Positions 31,596-42,320 are shown, numbered from the stretch's first letter. The stretch is 64,000 bases of DNA from Rhodospirillales bacterium (GCA_018432935.1 JAHDSF010000012.1:1-64000), one strand, 5' to 3'. Notes: a model not told the origin generated them from the letters alone. Program-made: numbers and translations.

Positions 31596-31611
31596 AATTG
31601 GTCAGTCCAAT
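31596..31611. promoter_or_regulatory. Candidate GntR operator at the sulfatase promoter
   Basis: AATTGGTCAGTCCAAT contains the same ATTGG-N5-CCAAT palindrome as the site at 31464-31478. It overlaps the predicted transcription start, the position expected for a repressor site. Confidence 0.6.
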
Positions 31612-31629
31612 ATGCGGGATGCGCAAGGA

Positions 31630-33207
31630 ATGCGGACGGTCTTCCTACTATTCGACTCGCTGAACCGGCGGGCTCTCGAGTGCTACGGCGGCACGGCGGT
31701 CGCCACCCCGAACTTCCGGCGTCTGGCCGAGCAGTGCGTCGTCTTTGACAGCCATTATGTCGGCAGCCTGCCGTGCATCCCGGCACGGCGCGACATGCAC
31801 ACCGGCCGCATTAATTTCCTGCACAACCAGTGGGGGCCGCTGGAGCCGTTCGACGATTCGGCACCCGGCATCCTCGAGAAGAACGGCATCTACTCGCACC
31901 TCGTCACCGACCACTACCACTACTTCGAGGACGGCGGCGTCTGCTACCACGGTCGCTACAGCTCGTTCGAGTTCGTGCGCGGCCAGGAGAAGGACAAGTG
32001 GAAGGGGCTGGTGAACCTGCCGGCCGACAAGTGGCGAAAGTCGATCCACGAGATGCGCTTCGCCGACCGCCGCGACGTCGAGCTGAATGCCGTCAACCTG
32101 GTCAACCGCGAATACCTCCGCGACGAGAAGGAATTCCCGACCGTCAAGAACACCGAGCTGGCGATCGAGTTCCTCGAGACCAACAAGGACGCCGACAACT
32201 GGCTGCTCCAGGTCGAGTACTACGATCCGCACGAGCCGTTCATCGCCCCGGCCCGCTTCCGCGAGGGCCTGGAGACCGGCTACCGGGGCCCGGCGCTCGA
32301 CTGGCCGCGTTACCGGCGGGTCTGCGAAAGCCCCGAGGAAGTGGCCGAGATTCAGGCCAATTACCTGGCCAGCGTGCGCATGGTCGACCACTACCTCGGC
32401 AAGCTGCTCGACACCATGGACCGCCTGGACATGTGGAAGGACACCGCCATCGTGTTGACGGCGGACCACGGCTTCATGCTCGGCGAGCACGGCTGGTGGG
32501 GCAAGAACCGAATGCCGTGCTACGACGAGATCTGCCGCATCCCGATGCTGGTCTACCACCCCGATTTCGCCGATCAGGGCGGCACCCGCCGCCAGGTCCT
32601 GACCCAGACCATCGACGTGATGCCGACGCTGCTGGGGCTGCACGGGGTGACGCCGCCGGCCGACGTGCTGGGCCGCGACCTGCGCCCGGTCCTGGCAGAG
32701 GACAAGCCGGTGCGCGAGGCCTGCCTTTACGGCATGTTCGGCGCCGCCGTGAACGTCACCGACGGCCGCTACACCTATTTCCGCTATCCGTCGGAAGGGC
32801 ACGACCTCTTCCAGTACACCGTCATGCCGACCCACATGCGCACCCTTTACGACCCCAAGGAATTCGACGGCACTGTCATGGCCGGACCGTTCCGCTTCAC
32901 CAAGGGCATGCAGGTCATGCGGATTCCGGCCAACGTCAACTCGGAGGGCAGCCCGATGAAGGGGCAGACCATCGAGGATGCGCGGACCGCTCTCTACGAT
33001 CTCGAGACCGACCCCGGCCAGACCCGCCCGATCGACGATCTCGCCGTGGAGGCCCGGATGGTCGATCTCCTGACGTACCTGATGCGCGAGGCCGATGCCC
33101 CCGCCGAGGCCTTCCGGCGGCTCGGACTCGCGGTTCCCGACGACATCTCGGTGGGCCGCCAGGCCCGCCCGACAAGAACGCCGGACTTGAAGAGGAGGAA
33201 GCGATGA
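31630..33207 (+). CDS. Cys-type sulfatase (arylsulfatase family)
   Basis: A 525-residue member of the alkaline-phosphatase-fold sulfatases. The formylglycine motif is C49-I-P-A-R; metal-binding residues are visible in LLFDSLNR near the start and TADHGFMLGEHGWWGKN near residue 277. There is no signal peptide, so it acts in the cytoplasm on an imported sulfate ester. The cysteine must be oxidised to formylglycine, and an anaerobic-type maturase is encoded at the end of the same operon. I start at the ATG at 31630 rather than 31612, because the family begins at that point and 31612 would lie at the operator. Its stop overlaps the tctC start. The substrate is unknown. Confidence 0.88.
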   Translation: MRTVFLLFDSLNRRALECYGGTAVATPNFRRLAEQCVVFDSHYVGSLPCIPARRDMHTGRINFLHNQWGPLEPFDDSAPGILEKNGIYSHLVTDHYHYFEDGGVCYHGRYSSFEFVRGQEKDKWKGLVNLPADKWRKSIHEMRFADRRDVELNAVNLVNREYLRDEKEFPTVKNTELAIEFLETNKDADNWLLQVEYYDPHEPFIAPARFREGLETGYRGPALDWPRYRRVCESPEEVAEIQANYLASVRMVDHYLGKLLDTMDRLDMWKDTAIVLTADHGFMLGEHGWWGKNRMPCYDEICRIPMLVYHPDFADQGGTRRQVLTQTIDVMPTLLGLHGVTPPADVLGRDLRPVLAEDKPVREACLYGMFGAAVNVTDGRYTYFRYPSEGHDLFQYTVMPTHMRTLYDPKEFDGTVMAGPFRFTKGMQVMRIPANVNSEGSPMKGQTIEDARTALYDLETDPGQTRPIDDLAVEARMVDLLTYLMREADAPAEAFRRLGLAVPDDISVGRQARPTRTPDLKRRKR

Positions 33208-34154
33208 AAAAGACCCTGCTGTTGATGGCGCCGCTGGTGGCGGCCGGCTTGGCCCTCGGGATCGCGGCCCAGGCGGCCGACTACCCGTCGAAGCCGGTCA
33301 AGCTGATCATTCCCTACAAGCCGGGCGGCGGTTCCGACGTCATCATGCGCATCGCCGCGATGCACATCGAGAAGTACCTCGGCCAGAAGATGCCGATCGT
33401 CAACATCGATGGCGCCGGCGGCGCGGTCGGCTGGACCCAGGCCGCCAAGGCGGCGCCGGACGGCTACACCGTCACCCAGCTCACCAACGCCATGATCGTC
33501 CGCGAGGCGACCGGCTCGGCCAACATCACGATCGGCGACTTCGCGCCGGTCGCCAACATCGGCTTCGTGCCGCTGACCGTCACCGCCAAGGGCGGCGGCG
33601 CCTACAAGACCCTGAAGGACCTCGCTGCCGCGGCCAAGGCGCGACCGGGCGAGGTCAGCCTGGCCATGGGCGTCGGCACCCCGGCCCAGTTCGTCGCGGC
33701 CCAGGTCGAAAAGGTGATCGGCTCGAAGATGAAGCTGGTCAACGCCGGCGGCGGCGCCGACAAGATCGCCGGCGTCCTCGGCGGCCACATGGACGCCCTC
33801 ATCGAACCCGTGTCCAGCCTGGTCGGCCAGCACACTTCCGGACAGTTGCGCATCCTGGCGGTCCTCGGCGACAAGCGCCTGGCGTTCCTTCCCGACGTCC
33901 CGACCGCAAAGGAACAGGGCTTCGACCTGACGGCCGGGCTGTTCTACGGTTTCGGCGCGCCCAAGACGACGCCGCAGAAGGACATCGACACCCTGGCCGC
34001 GGCGGTCGAAAAGCTCGGCGGAGACGCCGACTGCCAGGAGCAGCTGAAGAAGATCAATTTCGAATGGCACTTCATGCCGGCCGCCGAATTCCGCAAACTG
34101 ATCGCGGCCGAGCACAAGACGACCATGGAAATCGGCAAAGAGCTCGGTTTCTGA
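33204..34154 (+). CDS. tctC: Tripartite tricarboxylate transporter binding protein (TctC/BugT)
   Basis: A 316-residue periplasmic protein with a Sec signal peptide cut after AAQA (about residue 24). The mature part begins DYPSKPVKLIIPYKPGGGSD, the family signature. It binds a carboxylated or otherwise anionic ligand for the TctA/TctB membrane pair. ATGA overlap with the sulfatase gene implies that the sulfated compound, or its product, is the ligand; this is inference. Confidence 0.92.
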   Translation: MKKTLLLMAPLVAAGLALGIAAQAADYPSKPVKLIIPYKPGGGSDVIMRIAAMHIEKYLGQKMPIVNIDGAGGAVGWTQAAKAAPDGYTVTQLTNAMIVREATGSANITIGDFAPVANIGFVPLTVTAKGGGAYKTLKDLAAAAKARPGEVSLAMGVGTPAQFVAAQVEKVIGSKMKLVNAGGGADKIAGVLGGHMDALIEPVSSLVGQHTSGQLRILAVLGDKRLAFLPDVPTAKEQGFDLTAGLFYGFGAPKTTPQKDIDTLAAAVEKLGGDADCQEQLKKINFEWHFMPAAEFRKLIAAEHKTTMEIGKELGF

Positions 34155-34213
34155 ACGGCGGATCCGGACGGGAAGCGCCGGGGGCGGCGCTTCCCTTTCT
34201 TGCGGGGGCGGCC

Positions 34214-34669
34214 ATGGGCGGCGGTGCGGGAGTTCTCTTCGATCGCTGGGTCGGCGTCGTGCTTCTGGTGGCGGGAGCGGCGCTGTTCGGCGAGACCTTC
34301 TTCTTCCGGACCTTCGACTGGGATCCGGTCGGCATGGCCTTCTGGCCGCGCGTTCTGCTCGGCATGATGGCCGCAGTCGCGATCTGGCACATCGTCAAGG
34401 GGAGGGTCGCCGCCGACGCTGCGGAGCCGCTCACGTCGCGCGCCTTCGCCGTTTTCGGCGGCGGCATGGTCTACGTCCTTCTGCTCGACATCGTCGGCTT
34501 CTTCATCCTCACGCCGGCCGCGTTGTTCCTCTACAGCCTTTGGCTCCGCCCGCTGTCGGCGCGGGCGGCGGCTTCCAGCGCTCTGGCGGCGCTTTTCGGC
34601 ACCGGCCTGGTCTATGCGATCTTCGAGTACGGTCTCGACGTGATCCTGCCGCGTGGAATTCTGGGGTAG
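34214..34669 (+). CDS. tctB: TTT transporter small membrane subunit (TctB)
   Basis: A 151-residue protein with four predicted membrane helices, the usual TctB size and layout. It lies between tctC and tctA with 59 and 3 bases of spacing. I start at ATG 34214; an earlier non-ATG start is possible. It assists TctA in sodium- or proton-driven uptake. Confidence 0.85.
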   Translation: MGGGAGVLFDRWVGVVLLVAGAALFGETFFFRTFDWDPVGMAFWPRVLLGMMAAVAIWHIVKGRVAADAAEPLTSRAFAVFGGGMVYVLLLDIVGFFILTPAALFLYSLWLRPLSARAAASSALAALFGTGLVYAIFEYGLDVILPRGILG

Positions 34670-34672
34670 GCC

Positions 34673-36169
34673 ATGTCGATCGAGATCGGCGTCATCGCCT
34701 CCGCCCTGTCCAACGTCCTGCAGCCCTGGAACCTGGCATTCCTGGTTCTCGGCGTGGTCGGCGGGCTCGTCATCGGCATTGTCCCGGGCCTCGGCCCGAC
34801 GATGGCGGTCGCGCTTCTGATCCCGGTCACCTACGTGATGCCGCCCGAGGCCGGTCTCAGCATCCTGATCGCCGTGTTCGTCGGCGGCATGTCGGGCGGC
34901 TTCGTGACGGCCGTTCTGATCCGGATTCCGGGAACCCCGGCCTCGATGGCCACGGTGCTCGACGGCTTTCCGATGGCCCAGTCCGGCCGTGCCGGCGCGG
35001 CGATCGGCAACGCCATCGTCGCCAACTTCGCCGGGACCGTCATCAGCGCCGTCTGCCTTGTCACCTTCGCCCCGCTGCTGGCAGCCTTCGCCCTCGAATT
35101 CTCGTTCGCCGAGTATACGGCGGTGTGCCTGTTCGCCATGACCGCGGTCGCCGCCATCACCGGGTCCTCGGCGTCGCGCGGCTTCGTCACCGCCATCATT
35201 GGCATGCTGGTGGCCTGCGTCGGCCTGACCCCGGTGGACGGCCTGCCGCGGTTCGACTTCGGCATTGCGGCGCTGGAGGGCGGCTTTGACCTGCTGCCGG
35301 CCCTCATCGGCCTGTTCGCGGTCTCGCAGATGATGAAGGAATCCGACCGCCAGGCCGGCGCCACGCCGCAGCCGGTCTCGGCGATGGCCAGCATCCTGCC
35401 GAGCATTCGCGATGTGGCCGCCAACGCCTTCAACTATCTGCGCTCGGGCCTGATCGGCACCTGGGTCGGCGTGATGCCGGCCCTCGGCGGCGGCCCGGCG
35501 GCCCTGATCGCCTACGCCCAGGCGCGCAACGCCTCGAAGACGCCCGAACGGTTCGGACACGGCGCCGTGGAGGGCGTGATCGCCTCGGAAACCGCCAACA
35601 ACGCGACCATCGGCGGCGCCTTGATCATTGCGCTGACCCTCGGCATCCCGGGCGACCCGACCACGGCCGTGCTGCTCGGCGGGCTGATGGTCCACGGCCT
35701 GCAGCCGGGGCCGCAGCTCTTCCTCAACAACCCGGAAGTGCTCTACGGCATCTACTTCTCGCTGTTCTTCTCCAGCGTCGTCATGATGCTGGTGCTGTTC
35801 CTGTCGGTCAGGGTCCTGGTCAAGGTCATCTACGTGCCGCGCTACTGGCTGCAGCCGGTGCTGATCGCCATGTGCGTGGTCGGCGTCTTCTCGCTCAACA
35901 ACCGCATCTTCGACATCGGCGTCATGTTCGCCTTCGGGCTGCTCGGCTATGTGCTGGAACGCCTGCGCTATCCGCTGCCGCCGATGGTGCTTGGCATCGT
36001 CCTCGGGCCGCTGCTCGAGGCCAATTTCCGCAAGATGCTGGCCGCCGACGGGCTCCTGCCGCTGGTCACCAGCCCGATCGCCCTGACCTTCCTGGTGCTC
36101 TCGGTGGCCTCGCTGATCTGGGCGGCCCGCCTGCGCACCAAGAGCATGCCCTCCGTGGACGCGGACTAG
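34673..36169 (+). CDS. tctA: TTT transporter large permease (TctA)
   Basis: A 498-residue permease of about 11-12 helices with the family motif GLVIGIVPGLGPTMAVALL near residue 36 and the second glycine-rich copy TWVGVMPALGGGPAA near residue 262. These form the twin hairpin region of TctA proteins. Together with TctB and TctC it should import the ligand used by the sulfatase. Confidence 0.93.
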   Translation: MSIEIGVIASALSNVLQPWNLAFLVLGVVGGLVIGIVPGLGPTMAVALLIPVTYVMPPEAGLSILIAVFVGGMSGGFVTAVLIRIPGTPASMATVLDGFPMAQSGRAGAAIGNAIVANFAGTVISAVCLVTFAPLLAAFALEFSFAEYTAVCLFAMTAVAAITGSSASRGFVTAIIGMLVACVGLTPVDGLPRFDFGIAALEGGFDLLPALIGLFAVSQMMKESDRQAGATPQPVSAMASILPSIRDVAANAFNYLRSGLIGTWVGVMPALGGGPAALIAYAQARNASKTPERFGHGAVEGVIASETANNATIGGALIIALTLGIPGDPTTAVLLGGLMVHGLQPGPQLFLNNPEVLYGIYFSLFFSSVVMMLVLFLSVRVLVKVIYVPRYWLQPVLIAMCVVGVFSLNNRIFDIGVMFAFGLLGYVLERLRYPLPPMVLGIVLGPLLEANFRKMLAADGLLPLVTSPIALTFLVLSVASLIWAARLRTKSMPSVDAD

Positions 36170-36171
36170 GC

Positions 36172-36396
36172 ATGGCGAGGACGCTTCCCAAGCCCTCGCC
36201 GGGAAAGGCTGGAAGGATCGGCACGGGCGGTGTAGTGAAACGGATCCTGGCGATGTGGAAAGCGACCTTCGAGGACCCGCTCCATGGTGTTTCCGGCTGG
36301 CTCAGAGATCTCCGCAAGGCGATGCGTTACCATCCGGAGCGGGCCTACATGCGGCGGCGCGATGACGGCAGTACGGATTTCCCGCGCGGCCTCTAG
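36172..36396 (+). CDS. Small basic protein of the sulfatase operon
   Basis: A 74-residue reading frame between tctA (stop 36169) and the maturase gene (start 36412). The ATG at 36172 is two bases after the tctA stop; a GTG at 36235 would give 53 residues. The product is basic, with a central amphipathic stretch (VKRILAMWKATFEDPLHGV) and an arginine-rich end. It has no signal peptide and no domain I recognise. Tight spacing and codon use agree with a real gene, but comparison with other genomes is lacking. Confidence 0.5.
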   Translation: MARTLPKPSPGKAGRIGTGGVVKRILAMWKATFEDPLHGVSGWLRDLRKAMRYHPERAYMRRRDDGSTDFPRGL

Positions 36397-36411
36397 ATCG
36401 ACGGCCCGGCG

Positions 36412-37752
<1,341 letters not shown>

Positions 37753-38820
37753 ACCCGTCGGCGCTCGCGGATCGTCCCGGATCCGACGCCCCTTCTGCCG
37801 CCGGGTACTCGTGCCACCGCCCGTCGGGGTCGGCGATCCGGCCCTCGTCCACGTAGTCAGGCCCCACCGGCACCTTGCCGTGGCCGCCGGGCAGGTCGAC
37901 CACGTAGGTCGGCTGGGCGATGCCGGAGAGACGGCCGCGCAGGGCCCGCATCAGCGCCCGGCCTTCGGCGACCGTGGTGCGGAAGTGGGCGGTGCCGGGG
38001 GCAAGGTCGCCCTGGTGCAGGTAGTACGGCTTGATCCGGCTGGCGACAAACGCGCGCATCAGCGCCTCCAGCACGTCGGCGGTGTCGTTGACGCCCTTCA
38101 GGAGAACGCTCTGGCTGAGCAGCGCGATGCCGGCGTCCGCCAGGCGCGCCAGCGCCGCCCTTCCCGCGGGCGTGAACTCGCGCGGGTGGTTGGCGTGGAT
38201 GGCGATGAAGACGGCGCCGGGAAACCCTTTCACCGCGGCGATGCGGTCGGCGGTGACGCGGCCGGGGTCGACCAGCGGCACCCGGGTATGCCAGCGCATC
38301 GCCTGAAGGTGCGGAATCTTCGCCGCCGCCTCGGCGATCGCCGCCATCCGGCGCGGCGACAGCAGGAGCGGGTCGCCGCCGCTGACGATCAGCTCGAACA
38401 CTTCCGGGTGCGCCGCGACGTAGGCGAAAGCGGCAGCAAGCTCGCTTTCCGAAAGGGTGCCGGCACCGTCCGGCCCCACGCTTTCGCGGCGGAAGCAGAA
38501 GCGGCAGTAGACCGGGCAGGTGTGCAGCGGCTTCAGAAGAACGCGGTCGGGATAACGGTGGACAAGGCCCTTCACCGGCGAGTGCGGATGGTCGCCGATC
38601 GGATCGGCGCGCTCCTCGGGCCGGTGCGCCAGCTCGGCCGCAGAGGGCACGAACTGCCGCGCGATCGGGTCGTCCGGATCGGCGGGGTCGATCAGGGCCG
38701 CCATTCCAGGCGTCAGTGCCACTGCATAGCGGGCCGCCACCGCCTCCAGCGCCGGACGCTCGCCCGGCCGCACGAGGCCGGCGGCGACGAGATCGGCGAG
38801 GCTGCGCAGGCTGGAAGCGT

Positions 38821-39867
38821 TCATGCGAGTTCCGGCGCCGGAGTCCATTGGATGTCCTCGATGCGCGGCACACCCAGCAACAGCATGATCAGGCGATCGA
38901 AACCGAGCGCACACCCGGACGATTCCGGCATCAGCGAGAGCGCCGCCAGGAAATCCTCGTCGATCGGATAGCGCTCGCCGTAGAGCCGCTCCTTCTCGTC
39001 CATATCGACGGCGAAGCGCCGCCGCTGCTCGGCCGCGTCGCGCAGCTCGCCGAAGGCGTTCGCCAGTTCGAGCCCGCAGGCGAACAGCTCGAAGCGTTCC
39101 GCCACCTTGGGCTGGCCGGGTTTCGGCCGCGCCAGGGCGGCTTCGGGCAGGGGGTATTCGCACAGGATCGTCGCCCGCCCGTTGCCGATGCTTGGCTCGA
39201 TGCGCTCGGCCATCACCCGGCTGAAGACGTCGGACCAGGAATCGTCGCCGGCAACCCGAACGCCGGCGTTGCTCGCCGCCCGGGCCAGCGGGTCACGCAA
39301 AGGCTGCCCCGAATCCGCGAGCGTCGCCAGCAGGTCGATCCCGGCATGGCGACGGAAGGCGTCGGCCACGCTCAGCCGCTCGGGCTCGGCGAACGGATCG
39401 GCGGTGCGGCCGCCGTGGCGCAGCGTCGCCGTTCCCGCCGCCTCGGCCGCGAGCCGCAGGATTGTCGCGCAGTCGGACATCAGCGCCTCGTAGTCCTCTT
39501 CGGCGCGATACCATTCCAGCATCACGAACTCGCTGGCATGGCGAACCCCGGTCTCACGGTTGCGGAACACGCGGGCGAAATCGAAGATGCGCCGCTCACC
39601 AGCCGCCAGAAGCTTCTTCAGCGCGAACTCCGGCGAGGTGTGGAGGTAGAGCGGGCGTTGCGATCGCCCGTCCGTTGCGACGGCAGTGGTGGCAAAGGCG
39701 TGCAGATGCGTCTCGTTGCCAGGGGAGACCTGCAGCACCGCCGCCTCGACCTCGACAAAGCCCTGGGCCTCCAGCCAGGCGCGCAGGACCGCCTTGACCG
39801 CGTTGCGCGCCAGCAAGCCGGCGCGCCGATCCTGATGGCGGGTCGGCATCCACCACGGCTCAGTCAT
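38821..39867 (-). CDS. epmA: EF-P--(R)-beta-lysine ligase EpmA
   Basis: A 348-residue class II lysyl-tRNA-synthetase-like protein without the anticodon-binding domain. The class II motif 2 region FRNRETGVRHASEFVMLEWYRA lies near residue 101 (two consecutive pieces), and motif 3 is in GCALGFDRLIMLLLG near residue 322. EpmA activates (R)-beta-lysine and joins it to Lys34 of EF-P. It is divergent from efp and overlaps epmB by 4 bases, so all three genes of the modification module are together. Confidence 0.93.
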   Translation of the reverse strand: MTEPWWMPTRHQDRRAGLLARNAVKAVLRAWLEAQGFVEVEAAVLQVSPGNETHLHAFATTAVATDGRSQRPLYLHTSPEFALKKLLAAGERRIFDFARVFRNRETGVRHASEFVMLEWYRAEEDYEALMSDCATILRLAAEAAGTATLRHGGRTADPFAEPERLSVADAFRRHAGIDLLATLADSGQPLRDPLARAASNAGVRVAGDDSWSDVFSRVMAERIEPSIGNGRATILCEYPLPEAALARPKPGQPKVAERFELFACGLELANAFGELRDAAEQRRRFAVDMDEKERLYGERYPIDEDFLAALSLMPESSGCALGFDRLIMLLLGVPRIEDIQWTPAPELA

Positions 39868-39986
39868 GCAGCCGACCCCGCAATTTCCCGGCCACCCCGC
39901 GCGCTCCGATCTGGCTTTTTTCCCAGGGATGAGTATGTTGCGCCCAGAGATTAGCATCCCGCGCGCGCCAGAAGGACACTTTTACC

Positions 39987-40556
39987 ATGGTCAAGGTTAT
40001 CGCCAGCTCCGTCCGCAAGGGCAACATCCTCGAGCACGAGGGTCAGCTCTATTCCGTCCTGTCCGCGGAAAGCTTCTTCCCGGGCAAGGGCACGCCGACG
40101 ACCCAGATCGATATGCGCCGTCTGTCCGACGGCGTGAAGGTGTCGCAGCGCTACCGCACCACCGAGCAGGTCGAACGCGCCCACGTCGAGGACCGCGAGC
40201 ACAGCTACCTTTACAAGGACGGCGAGAACTACGTCTTCATGGAGCCGGAAACGTTCGAGCAGGTCACCGTTCCCAGCGAGGTCATCGGCGACCAAGCCGT
40301 CTATCTCCAGGAGGGGATGGCGTGCATGGTCTCGATCCACGAGGGAATCGCCGTCTCGATCGAGCTGCCGCAGAAGGTGACGCTGGAGGTGGTCGAGACC
40401 GAGCCGACCGTGAAGGGCCAGACCGCGGCATCCTCGTACAAGCCGGCCATGCTTTCGAACGGCACCAAGAGCATGGTCCCCGCCCACATCACGCCCGGCA
40501 CGCGGATCGTCGTCATGACCGCCGACGGCGCCTACGTCGAGCGGGCCAAGGACTGA
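39987..40556 (+). CDS. efp: Translation elongation factor P
   Basis: A 189-residue EF-P with three beta-barrel domains. The modifiable lysine K34 lies in the loop FFPGKGTPT, at the same number as in E. coli. It rescues ribosomes stalled at polyproline. With epmA and epmB next door, beta-lysylation of K34 is expected; no epmC (hydroxylase) is visible. The C-terminus [18 protein letters not shown] is typical. Confidence 0.96.
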   Translation: MVKVIASSVRKGNILEHEGQLYSVLSAESFFPGKGTPTTQIDMRRLSDGVKVSQRYRTTEQVERAHVEDREHSYLYKDGENYVFMEPETFEQVTVPSEVIGDQAVYLQEGMACMVSIHEGIAVSIELPQKVTLEVVETEPTVKGQTAASSYKPAMLSNGTKSMVPAHITPGTRIVVMTADGAYVERAKD

Positions 40557-40590
40557 ACGCGCGCGTGATCGCCTGAGGGAGATGCCGAGG

Positions 40591-40624
40591 GGCCTCATCC
40601 TGCTGCCTGCTCGAGGATGAGGTC
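40591..40624. repeat. Palindromic intergenic repeat (REP-like)
   Basis: GGCCTCATCC (40591-40600) and GGATGAGGTC (40615-40624) pair with one G-T mismatch around a 14-base loop. It sits between the convergent efp and cheD genes and is related to the palindromes at 14361 and 59105. Confidence 0.65.
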
Positions 40625-40675
40625 CTGGGCGCGGAACCCGGCCGGGGACGATTGCCGTGCCCGCAGCGGCGGGAT

Positions 40676-41221
40676 TCAGCGTGTTCCCAGGCGGCGGACC
40701 TGAACCTCGCCGGTCGACGTCAGCATTTCGATCTCGAGGCCGCAGGAGCGGCCGACGCATTCAGCTTCCACCGGGATCCGCAGGGTCGCCAGGACGCGAA
40801 ACGCCTCCTCGACGTTACGGCGGCCGATGTCCAACGCGGAATTGGCCTGTCGCTCTCCGGGAAGCAGCACGTTACCGCCGCCCAGCACCTTGGCGCGCAG
40901 GCTGCGGCGGTCGGCGCCAAGCGACAGCAGAGCCTTTACAAGCTCGCGGATGGCGCTGTCGCCGTCGTGCCCCACCTGGCCGCCGCCCGAGGCCTGATTC
41001 GGCATCACGAAGTGGTTCATCCCGCCGATCCCGCGGATCGGGTCGAAGATGCACGTCGAAACGCACGAGCCCAGCACCGTAAGTGCCAGCGTGGGGTGGG
41101 CCGAGCCGAAGATCTGACCGGCGCAGAGGAAGACCGTCGGCAGGTTGCGTTCCCACCGCTCCTCCCGGCCGCGGCCACCTCTGACGACAACAAGCCGTCG
41201 AGCCGAAGCTGTCACGGTCAC
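40676..41221 (-). CDS. cheD: Chemoreceptor glutamine deamidase CheD
   Basis: From GTG 41221 the product has 181 residues. The CheD core is clear: LGSCVSTCIFDP with the catalytic cysteine, GGMNHFVMPN with the catalytic histidine, and LRAKVLGGGNVL. CheD deamidates receptor glutamines and in some species binds CheC. The reading frame is open further upstream, but the GTG at 41221 has GGGGAGAGG in good position, and upstream codons do not look like CheD. It is divergent from the main che operon rather than within it. A second GTG at 41215 is possible. Confidence 0.85.
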   Translation of the reverse strand: MTVTASARRLVVVRGGRGREERWERNLPTVFLCAGQIFGSAHPTLALTVLGSCVSTCIFDPIRGIGGMNHFVMPNQASGGGQVGHDGDSAIRELVKALLSLGADRRSLRAKVLGGGNVLLPGERQANSALDIGRRNVEEAFRVLATLRIPVEAECVGRSCGLEIEMLTSTGEVQVRRLGTR

Positions 41222-41956
41222 ACTCGTGGTCCTCTCCCCGTCACCCACCCCGGCCCCCGACGACAATGCCGGGCGAGGCTCGGTCCAGAATGCCCCCTCG
41301 ACCGCCCTCCATCGCGATTCGCGACCGTCCCGGAGTGCTCCGGGGATATTGCCGCATTTCCGGTCAGGATCGCCATGGCGATGAATCATGAGGAGCTTCG
41401 GCCCGCGCTTTCGTTCTTCCGCCGGGGGATCGGCGCGGGCACCGTGGCATAGCATCCTGATCACATGACATTATGCTTATGTATAGGCCGGCGATGGGCT
41501 GCGTCCCCCCCCCGTGCCCGGGCCTGATCAATTCCGCCCGCGAAGGTAGCGCAGGCCGGCAGCGTCGCGGCTGGCGGGCTTGCTGCCCGGAGGCCGGAGT
41601 ATTTGTTACAGAATTGCGAATATTGCATGTTCCGGATGGGCTGCCCGCCGCCGGCGGTGTCCCTGTGCACGACTCCCCGCGCGTCGCATCTTCCCGGCCC
41701 ATGCCAGCGTCTCGTCTCGCATCCTATTGATAAGATAGGCGCCGTTTGTACGACGCCTTCCCCACGCCGGAACGAACGCTGGCAAGGCGATCAAGGGCCG
41801 GCCCTCTCCTCCTGCCGCTATACGCGCGTATACGATATCAATTATTGCACTTGTTCTTACGAAAGGGTAGCTTCGTAAACAATTCGGAGTGTCTGTAAGA
41901 TTTTGAACAATTCTGAAAACAACCCGCCACGGATGGCCAACGAAGAGAGGGAAGGC
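41222..41956. other. Intergenic region upstream of the che operon
   Basis: A 735-base stretch with no gene I can support; short frames lack conserved features. The right end (about 41815-41930) is AT-rich. It contains a perfect palindrome TATACGCGCGTATA (41819-41832), a CCTAT-N7-ATAGG repeat (41723-41739), and the inverted repeat at 41857-41878. A possible sigma-70-type promoter is TTGCAC (41845-41850) with TAGCTT (41868-41873). Confidence 0.45.
41857..41878. promoter_or_regulatory. Candidate operator of the che operon
   Basis: TTACGAA (41857-41863) and TTCGTAA (41872-41878) are perfect 7-bp inverted arms spaced by 8 bases, overlapping the possible -10 box about 80 bases before the first che-cluster gene. 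The binding protein is unknown. Confidence 0.4.
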
Positions 41957-42316
41957 ATGGCTCGCGCGAAACCGGCACGCCAAACCAAGGGGTCACCTGG
42001 GAATTCGGGCAGGCTGACGGTCACCATGACGGGGCCGCAGACGATCGCCCGGGTCGAAGAATCCTACGCCGCTCTCACGAAGGCGCTCGGCGAATCGGCC
42101 GACGTCGCCGTCGACTGCGCGCCCGTCGAAGAGGCGGACGTCGCCTTCCTCCAGCTCCTGCTCGCGGCAAGGCGGGATGCAACTGCGGCGGGCAGGCGGC
42201 TTGTCCTGGCCGCGCCGGCCGGCGGGGCCCTGGCCGGGGCACTGACGGCCGCCGGGTTCGAGCGCCCCGGCCAGCCCGGCGCCTGGACCGATTCGTTCTG
42301 GGCGGGAGAGGATTGA
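41957..42316 (+). CDS. STAS-domain protein of the che operon
   Basis: A 119-residue protein whose residues 25-115 have the STAS (anti-sigma-factor antagonist) pattern: TVTMTGPQTIARVEESYAAL, VDCAPVEEADVAFLQLLLAARR and LVLAAPAGGALAGAL. In che operons of alphaproteobacteria such a protein often comes first and is thought to regulate CheA or CheY signalling, but the mechanism is not settled. The position of the usual phosphorylatable serine is held by D or V (EEADVAF), so phosphorylation control is doubtful. GAGAGGGAAGG precedes the ATG at 41957; earlier in-frame starts (41903 TTG, 41933 ATG) are weaker. Confidence 0.7.
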   Translation: MARAKPARQTKGSPGNSGRLTVTMTGPQTIARVEESYAALTKALGESADVAVDCAPVEEADVAFLQLLLAARRDATAAGRRLVLAAPAGGALAGALTAAGFERPGQPGAWTDSFWAGED

Positions 42317-42320
42317 GGCC

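Noticed and set aside
41819-41832. TATACGCGCGTATA palindrome as a replication origin or partition site
   Set aside because: A single copy without DnaA boxes, parS-like sequence or replication genes nearby; regulatory use is more likely.
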